This document shows positions 36,701 to 45,700 of a stretch of DNA of 64,000 nt, piece after piece. How positions within the stretch are numbered: position 1 is the first letter of the stretch; the number at the start of each line of letters is the position of its first letter. The notes below the pieces were generated by a model. It saw nothing but the letters and a program-made list of their open reading frames with translations, was not told the DNA's origin and did no database searches. The position numbers were made by a program, and so were the translations under genes. The stretch is from Apoderus coryli. Lineage: Eukaryota; Arthropoda; Insecta; Coleoptera; Attelabidae. Where the stretch lies: contig OU452203.1 of NCBI GenBank assembly GCA_911728435.2, positions 15,397,651-15,461,650 on the forward strand, read 5' to 3'.

Positions 36701-39700
36701 CAATTAAACCGTTTAATTTTGAATTGGAAGACGAAGATCTTAATGATATTGATGATTATATTGAGACTTTGTTAAAACATGAAGATGAGTTGCAAAAACC
36801 GATAGATCTCAACAAGTTCTTGACTAAAGATGAAAGTGACGAAGATATATCTAGTAGTATTGAAGATCTGTTTAGTCAATTGGAAAAAGTTGATGAAGAG
36901 GAAAGTGTAAACGAAACTGATGATAAAATTGAAGATCTTCTGAAATTTATGGAAGAATTAGATCATAATGAACCACAAACGAAGTTAACAAGGTCGATGA
37001 GTGATGTGAAATATCAACATTTGGAAAAACTTTTAAAGAAGCCTGAACGTTCCAATTCAATTGTAAGCAAATTGCCAAAGGATAATATAAAATTCTTTGA
37101 AAACTATATATCAGGTAAAAATGATTTAGACAAAAACAAAGAAGAAAAACTATCTAGACCACGAACTGGGCTAAGTAGATCTAAAACGGAGGTACATTTC
37201 CAAAAGAAAATTGCACCCCGCACGTCAGTTGATTTAGATGAAGTTAATAGAGTTGATATCAAAGCAATGTTAAAAAAATTTGAATCATTTGATAATGGTG
37301 AAGCAGTGGAAGAAATAAAACCATCCTTAAATAAACGATTTTCGCTTGGTAGCAATATTGATAAAAAAATAACCAGAAAACCCGTGATAAGCGCCATTAA
37401 AAAATTTGAATCACCACCGATAGAGAATAAGAAACCCCCATTGCAACCGAAGAGAATAATATCACAAAAGTTCGAAGAAACTTCAGTTGAAGAAACTATC
37501 AAAGATCTCGAAAAATTCGTAGAAGATACTATTGAAAGTATTGGTTCTAGAAAACAGAGAAATCATGGAGAACTAGGTAAAAGCAAGAGTGATTGGTGTG
37601 TAAATATTACAGTGTCATCAAAAATTAATCCAGAATTTTTAAATGTCATGAGCAGAGATGAAGAACTTAGTGATGCAACTCAAATCGATGACGCAAGTGA
37701 TAAACCACACGATTTTTCCAAAATCGTAGCATCTAGTGATACATCTTTAACATCTGACAACGTTCTAGACGAGAGTTCAATCAGTTCTGAATATAAGAAG
37801 GAAGCACAGGAACCACATGATTTTGCTAAAGCTATATCAGATGACACATCATCGAGTGAAAGTGATATAACAGCAGAAGATAGTCAAGAAGAATCATCGG
37901 ATGATGAGGAAGAGATAGAAGACATTGAGAATGATGATGATACTACTACTTCAAGCGATGAGGACGATATTCAAAACGATTTTGACATAAATAGCACAAA
38001 AACAAATTTGATAAGTCAAGATGATGTAGTAGAAACTCAAATTACCAACAATGATAAACCCGACATTCGGCTACCAAAGGATGATGCAGAAGTTTCGAAC
38101 ACTAACAAAGCCGAAGAATCGAATTTAGTTGCAATCGCAGCGATTCAAACTACAGGCACTCTAGAACAACAGCCTGATGAATTAATTTTAGATGGATTAT
38201 CGGCAAAAGTTACTGAAAAGGGTGATGCTCCTTCATTTGAGAGTGTTTTAGAAAAAACAAGTACTGATAATAAAAATCATCCTCAAATTATTGTGGAACC
38301 TCAAGCTGCAGATGCCTTAAGCGATCTGTATGCTAAAGTTAAGAAACACCAGAGCTCTCAGCCAGTTGCTCCTGTACGTACTCGCAAGTTATCACATCCT
38401 GAATTTAAAAACAAACCATCTAATCAACAAATTTCTACTGAACAGCACAAACCAATTCCGCCTGAACGAAAACGTTGTGCTACTGTGTCCCCTCGTCCAT
38501 TAAAGAAGCAGATCGACCAAACTTCGAACTCTAAAAGTGTGTCCGTGAATAATTTGTCAACATCTCCAACAAAAAAAGTTGTTGAAAGTTATGAAACACC
38601 CGTACTACAAACTGTCGATGTCAAAGCCAGTTCGTTGGATAATTTGTTAAAATTTCCCCCGAAATTCGGACGGAAAGATAAGGATAAAGACTGCGTTATA
38701 CAGTAAATTAATTTTTTTGTACATAATTTTATTACCTACGTATAAATTAACGTGTGCGGGTAGAAATATTCACCTCGTATCGTAACCCGGATTGATGCGT
38801 AATTTTTTTTTGTTTGATTAATAATAACGAATTCATGATATGCATATTCACAAAACAGGGTGCAAATAATATGGTACCTGATGGGGTTTTAGTTGTTTAT
38901 TTTATTTTTGCCATTATTTACTTGCCCTTCTCCTTTATTGGTTGTGTCAACAATAACGTGTTAGCAATGGCGTGTGTTATAGTTTGAAAGGTAATTTATA
39001 TATTGTTGTGTCTGTTCTAAGAGCGTTTTGAGTGAGTTTTTTTTTATTTATTTTTGTTTATCGATGTTTAATAATATTAATACAATTTTTGTTGCAATAA
39101 CCCATTGCTAACGTGAGTGTTGTTGCGTTTTATTTAGTTTCTTTTTTTCTGTTTAATTTGTGTACTAATTTATATTATTTCAAACCAAACACGATTTTAC
39201 ACAAATTTTATGAAAAAACTAGTGGTGAAAGACGGAAACTGATTCTTCGATGCAATTTTTTGAAATTGGTTTAATTTTTAAATTATATACGTGAATCTAA
39301 AAACTTGTAATTAACAGCGACCTTCAGTTTATTATTCAATATTAAGTTGGTGTAACTCAGTTTAGACTTCAACTGTTTTTGAAAAAAAAAATCATTTTTA
39401 ATTTTTTCATCCAAAACAAGTCTCTGGGAAATATTCGCCATTTCGTTACCTGGATAGACAGACTCTTGTAATTTTGATGGTAGTTGAAGAGTGTCTTAGA
39501 AAAATCAACTAGCTTGACAGATTCGTCCATAAGGATACAGGGTGGTCGTAAACTACTGTAGTGTGCTCTACTAATAAAATTAGGCATCAGTCAAGTTTAC
39601 ACCCTTTCTCCTTTATATTATCTAATATTCTGAAAGACAATAACATAATATGTCCCTAAATGGTTAGATCTTTTTAACGGAAATTTTATTGTCTTGCAGA

Positions 39701-42700
39701 ACATTAGATAATATACAGGGCTTTCATTTTGAGAAAATTGACTTATGACTATTTTTATTAGTAGATCACACTACAGTAGTTTGCGACCATCCTGTAACCT
39801 TCTAGGAGAATCTGTCGAGATAATTGATTTTTATATGATATTCTTGAACTGCCATCAAAATTCCGAGAGTATGTATATTCAGGTGACAAAATGACGAATA
39901 TTATTCGGAGACCTCTTTTGAGGCAAAAACATTCAAAATAAATGTTTTATTCAAAAACAGTTGGAGATCGGTATAGGGAAGTGTTCAGACAAAATACTCC
40001 AAAACAGATAAGGAATTCAAAAATATAATTACCTACAGGTTGAAATAAGAAAGTTATAACCGCACAAATATCACAATATAAAGAATGATAGATTGGATTA
40101 ACTTGAGTATGTCCTTAAATTTTCAAAACAATCTTATGCGTTTGAGGTACCATCAACCGTGAAACACCCTGTATAAAGTAGTCAAAATTCATATGAAGGT
40201 TCTAGAAAAATATGACATTTTTAAAGTATGTGTATAAGTTCAATATCACTAATTTAATTTGATGTTTGTCTATGAGGCTCGATTATTTTAACAAACTCCA
40301 CCAACGAATCGTTAAAAAGACGTTCACATAACAAGCGCGTGAAGCTGCAGTGAAACCGGGAACTTAAATCGAACTGACTTTTTCGAAATACGCTCTGGAA
40401 ACAACATTTTCTAGAAAAATAAATAAGTCAAGATATTTTTTGGATCAATTTATTCGCGGAAAATTCCTTTTCCTAGAAAATAGCACCAAATCCCTCAAAT
40501 TAATCCTCAATTGGCATAGCTTTGATTATTCGATAATACTTATTACTTTTGTCAGTAGCGACGTTTAAATTCGCTTCTATTAATACCCTAAAATTTCAGT
40601 ATTATTTTGAAAGCATAGGCTTGAGTCATTTTTACGGCAATGGTCTTAAAATATGCTTATTACACTATACTGCAGATATCTTCATAAGACATTCTTTATA
40701 GAAAAAGTGGTGCGCTTTTTTTATTTAACAATTAACCAATTTGTGATTTGTTTTTTTTTTTTTTTTATTTACGTTGACTATCTTGCCAATTTAAAAATAT
40801 TTTTAGCTTCCACGAAATATAAATGCAGTATATTTAAAAAATAGTATTGAGAAAAAGTTTTTTTCTTAGGTACATTGAGTTGTCGGAAATATACTGCATG
40901 TATGTTTCCTCTATAACTAATTCAGTTTTTGTGTTCAATTTCAAGAGTGTATTTATTTTTTAATTGCAGATTCTATCAGATGAAACGTCATCTGAATCGT
41001 CAAGTAGCCGAATTCAAAATTCGGCTACAGAAATATCCACAGATTCGGAATTCGCGCAAGATGATCCCACACCTACTAGAGAAATTCCTTCAATTGTATT
41101 TAATGATGTATTTGTGACGAAAACCCGTGGTAGTGGATATCCAAGAAAAATACAGGTTAGAATATTCATGAATAGAATACCTCTTCAAGTTTGTTGCATT
41201 TTGAAATTATTTTTATTTTAGGTAAAGACCGGCTACATTGAGAACCCTCAAAACGGTAAAACAACCTCAACTAAACAACCAGATATTCAATTAAAGCTCG
41301 ATCCTTTAGTACCAAATACCAATACACTGATCACAAGTAAAAAACCATCACTTATTCTACCACATGAAGGTTATGCATTGAATCGCACACAAAGCACTGG
41401 GGGTATTGCGGCTAAGGTTTCATTAGAATTAAAAAAGAAATATCTATTAGGTGAAACAACGCCAGGTAATATACAGAAATCTGGTAGTGCCTCAACGTTG
41501 GACACGAAATTCCGATCATTCCAATCCACGATATCTGATTGTCAGAAACTGTTAAAACCCGCTCCGGAAATTAGTGCAAGCATGCAAGTGTTTTGTAACA
41601 AGTTAAATGAGCGTCACTCGCCAATAGTTGCGTCGCAACCGCTACCAACAGAAGAACCAAAAAATTTACCACCACCTGATATCACTATCACGACAATTAT
41701 ATCTGACGCCAAAGATGCGAACAATCAAATTGAAGATGATACTCGTCCGCGTAGTCCTATACATGAAGCATCAATACCAGTACCGAAAATAGACTGGTCC
41801 AAAAATCAATCGTCAGATGACAGTTTGTCTATGTCAAGTTCAAGTGAAAATATTGCACAAAACCCTATAGTAGAAATTACAGAAGACATAGCACTAGATT
41901 CATTAAATGTTATTGAAGATTCAGCACAAATTTCTAAATCAATTAATAGCGAGAAAAAATCGTTAAATCAACCGAAACAGTTACCGAATCTCGAAAGTGT
42001 TTTACCAGAAATCCACAAAGCTTTACACGTGAAAATTATCAGCGATAAAGAAGATTCACCGGAAAATGAAATAAAATCACTTAGAGCGCTTAGTGACCGT
42101 AGCTCGCCCGAAATAACAGCTGCATTAACAGAAACGGAATTATCAGATTGGGCGCGGGATGGTAACGTTTCTGACAATATCGAATTTGATTTTAGTCAGG
42201 GATCAGATAAAGCACCACTTGCAAAAGATATTGAGGATTTTAAAGAAACCAAAGAAGTGAAAAATAGGAATATTGCAGTTACTAGTAATATATTAACAAG
42301 TAATTTAGATAGTATTGAATTTATGGATACTGGTACCGAAGATACCAGTAGTGATGATGGCATTGTAGACAGTCAAAATGGTTATGTACTCTTCCAAAAT
42401 GAAGACCAAGATAGCTTAGAGCCAGAAGCTAAAGATAATAAAATATCAGCCCAAGAAACTATAAGCAAGTTTGGTGGAGAAGTAATTGATATAAAACCAA
42501 ACGATTTAGAAAAATTGAGGCAGAAACAAAACGCTACAGATCACGAAGAAGATAGTTTACTAATTTTGGACAACACGGGTACAACAACAGAAGAAAACAC
42601 TTGTAGTGATTCCACAGTAAAAAATATCACAGAAATCGTAACAGATAAGCGAGAAATTAAAATTGAAACCTTACAAAAACAGCGATTAGAAGACAAATTG

Positions 42701-45700
42701 GCTAAACTCAAAGCTGAACAAGCTCAATTAAAGCAACAGAAACATTCAACTGCGGATGATAACGAAAAGTTTGAGGAACATTGTCAACGGTTACAATCCA
42801 AAGTGGAATTCGGTAATGCAAAAGACTCAATTGATATTAGGAAATCACGACGTAGAAGTAAATCAGAACTACCTCAAAAACCTGATTTAATTCAAGAGGA
42901 AAAATCAGTCACAAATAACATAAAAAAAGATATTGTATTAAATTTAAGTCCGGACGTGTTATATAAGAAAGAAAACATTAAAAAGGAACGTGATGTGAAT
43001 CAAAAATTGATACAGGAGATGGTGATGAACAAAATGCGTGCGGAAAATAAATCTTTGGAAAGGAAGCGAAGATCCAGAACAGCACCAAGTCCAAACAGAT
43101 CATTGGAAATTGCAAAATCTCCAAATCCACCGGATCTAGTACCACTGAAGTCAGAAAATATTACCAACGTCCGTCCATTAAGTGTGTTTTCAACATTTGA
43201 CTTTGATAAGAAGGTGACTGTATCAACAATGCAGGAAAATATTAATAGTAGTTTACCAGATATACAGAAATCTTTAGACGATTTTAAAACACCGAAAGCT
43301 CCTCCAAGGCTCAATCGTGATATAATAAAAACAGCGGAGAAATTGAAGGAAAATGCTAGAAATAGGGTACGATTATTGTCAAATGAAGATCTTGGTCTTA
43401 GTCCAGAGGATAAATTAGCTAGATTAAGGGAAATAGCTGCTTCATCTAGACGTGGTAGCAATAAAGAGAACAAAAGAACTCAAGATCCGCATGTACAAGA
43501 AAGTATTGAATCGCTGGTTTTAAATACTGAACGCCGTAACTCTTTACTGTATTCCAATGATACTTTAACTAAAAAGCGTAATCACTCATTTAAGCGATCT
43601 AAAAGCGGGGAAGATACAAATGCCAATGTAAGCAATATACCAAACTATGATGATCTAAATAGAACGAAGTCTGTGACGGAGTTGCCAAAAAATATCATTG
43701 ATTTAATTGTTGACAACGATAAAAAGAAATCTGTTTGTAAGTCTGATCCTAATCTTTTGGATACTGATAGTAATAAGAAGACACCTGTTGGTAAAGACCG
43801 TGAGCGACGTAGGAGTATTACAAAATTAATTACGAATCTGTTCAAGAAGAGCCCTAGCAATGGTGAGAAGAATAGAGGGCTCTTTGCGAAACTGTCACCA
43901 AGATCCAAGGAAATATCCAAGGTAAGAGCTAAAGCGGCTGTTGATTATGTTAATTTAAGAAAGGATGGTCATAAATTTCATAAGATATTGAAATAGCTGA
44001 TTCAGTTAGATTATCATTTTATACTGTTAGCAAAAGATTCTTACCTTCGTTTTGTAACCAACTGCGGCACCAGCTGCTGGTGAAAATTGAAAAAAAAAGT
44101 TTTTCCTTCGGGCGTGAGGCAACTTCAATGTCTTCTCTGCCATCTTCTATATGCTTAGTCACATTTCATGCCATACATTATACATTTCTTTTAAAATTGA
44201 GATTCAATTACGAGTTTTCATGCGAAATCGATGACATTTCGTTTCCCTATTATAATTATCAGTTTTCATGCAGCAACTCTTAATAAGGCCAGGGTGTGAC
44301 TAAGTTTTTTAATGTCACGGAGGCACGTCAAGAAATTGCATACGGTTCTGGAATATAAAACCGTTAACTCGAATATCTTTCGAATCCTGGAAGTTAACGT
44401 GATACCAAGTAATATTCTGCAATCTTCAAAAAAGTTGCTGAGGGCTAAATCTGGAGAATACGTGGGTGGGTAAGCCCAATTCATTCAATTTCGCCATATT
44501 TTCATCGATTTGTGACACGGTGCATTGTCTTCGTCAAACTTTCAATCGATCCAAAAGTGCTCAGTAATAGTCGCTGTTGATGGTGGTTCCTTTCTGGAGG
44601 TAATCGAGGAATATTATTCCGTTCGCATCCCAAAATACAGCCACCATCGCGAAGAAACCTGCCCATTTCACTCGTTTTGAGTTGTCCATTTACCCCAGAA
44701 GAAAATGAAAATTTTCGTGTCTAGTTTCTTATAGAAACAATACTTCTGGATAAATCAAATTTACACTAACGTTTCGCTGATCACCCTGAGCAACTTTACG
44801 TGAACGCGGTGAAACTGAACTTTCTAATTTCTGTATTTCATCAAAGATATCTTTCAAATTTAAAATCTTCGAGATCTCATTATCAATAATTGCCTTCGAA
44901 GTTTGCGGTAATATTAATTTGTCTTGATGAAATAGATGACCAGCCTTTAAAACAAATCTATATTAAATATTTGAATTTAAATCAACTAATTGTTTTTACA
45001 GTCCTGCGGATATCTTTATGGTCTCGATTATTCTTGTGTAAGAAATTTAACGTTCAAATTAAATATCTGTGTTATATAAATGTTGTAATAAGTTATCGTC
45101 ATTGTACGTTGCTATCGTTGCATGTGTTTGTGTATAATTTAGTATTTGAGGGATGTTTGCTTGTATGTTTTGTTTCATATGTGTATTATAATAAGTGTCC
45201 CATAAAGTTTGGTCAAAGTGAGTTAGATTAAAGAGTAACATGTTTCATTAGAAGAAAATTTGCAGAAGTATATTTATACTTATTAATGGAAAGTTTACAT
45301 CCTAACATGTGCTTTCTAAAAAATGCTCAGCACAGCACAATAATAATCCTTTATTATGGGACACTGGGTGATTTTTGTATTATTCACCGATATGTATTTG
45401 TCTTTAGTAAGCGTAAAACACATAGCTAATTTGTTTTTTACTGTTATGTCAGCATGAGTAATTGAGTATTATATTTTTGTTGATTTACACAATTATTATG
45501 TTATATTCTGTTTTTCAAGGAAGTAATTTTATTTCTTCTGCAATTTAGGAAACACAAAAAGAAGATGCTTCACCAATAAAACGTCGTAGTATATCTGAGA
45601 TAAATATACAAAAGAATTGCATTACCCCCCCACCTGTGCCTCCTCTTCCACTACATTACGTCATGAAAGTTACTGGTAAGATTTGTTTACAAATAGTTTT

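Noticed and set aside
40929..41117. Alternative frame of Mical exon 24 joined to the end of the CaaX exon (donor ATACA|GTAAAT at 38702)
   Set aside because: That junction would put exon 24 out of frame and stop within 50 codons, while the phase-0 donor at 36081 gives a continuous protein matching the rest of Mical.
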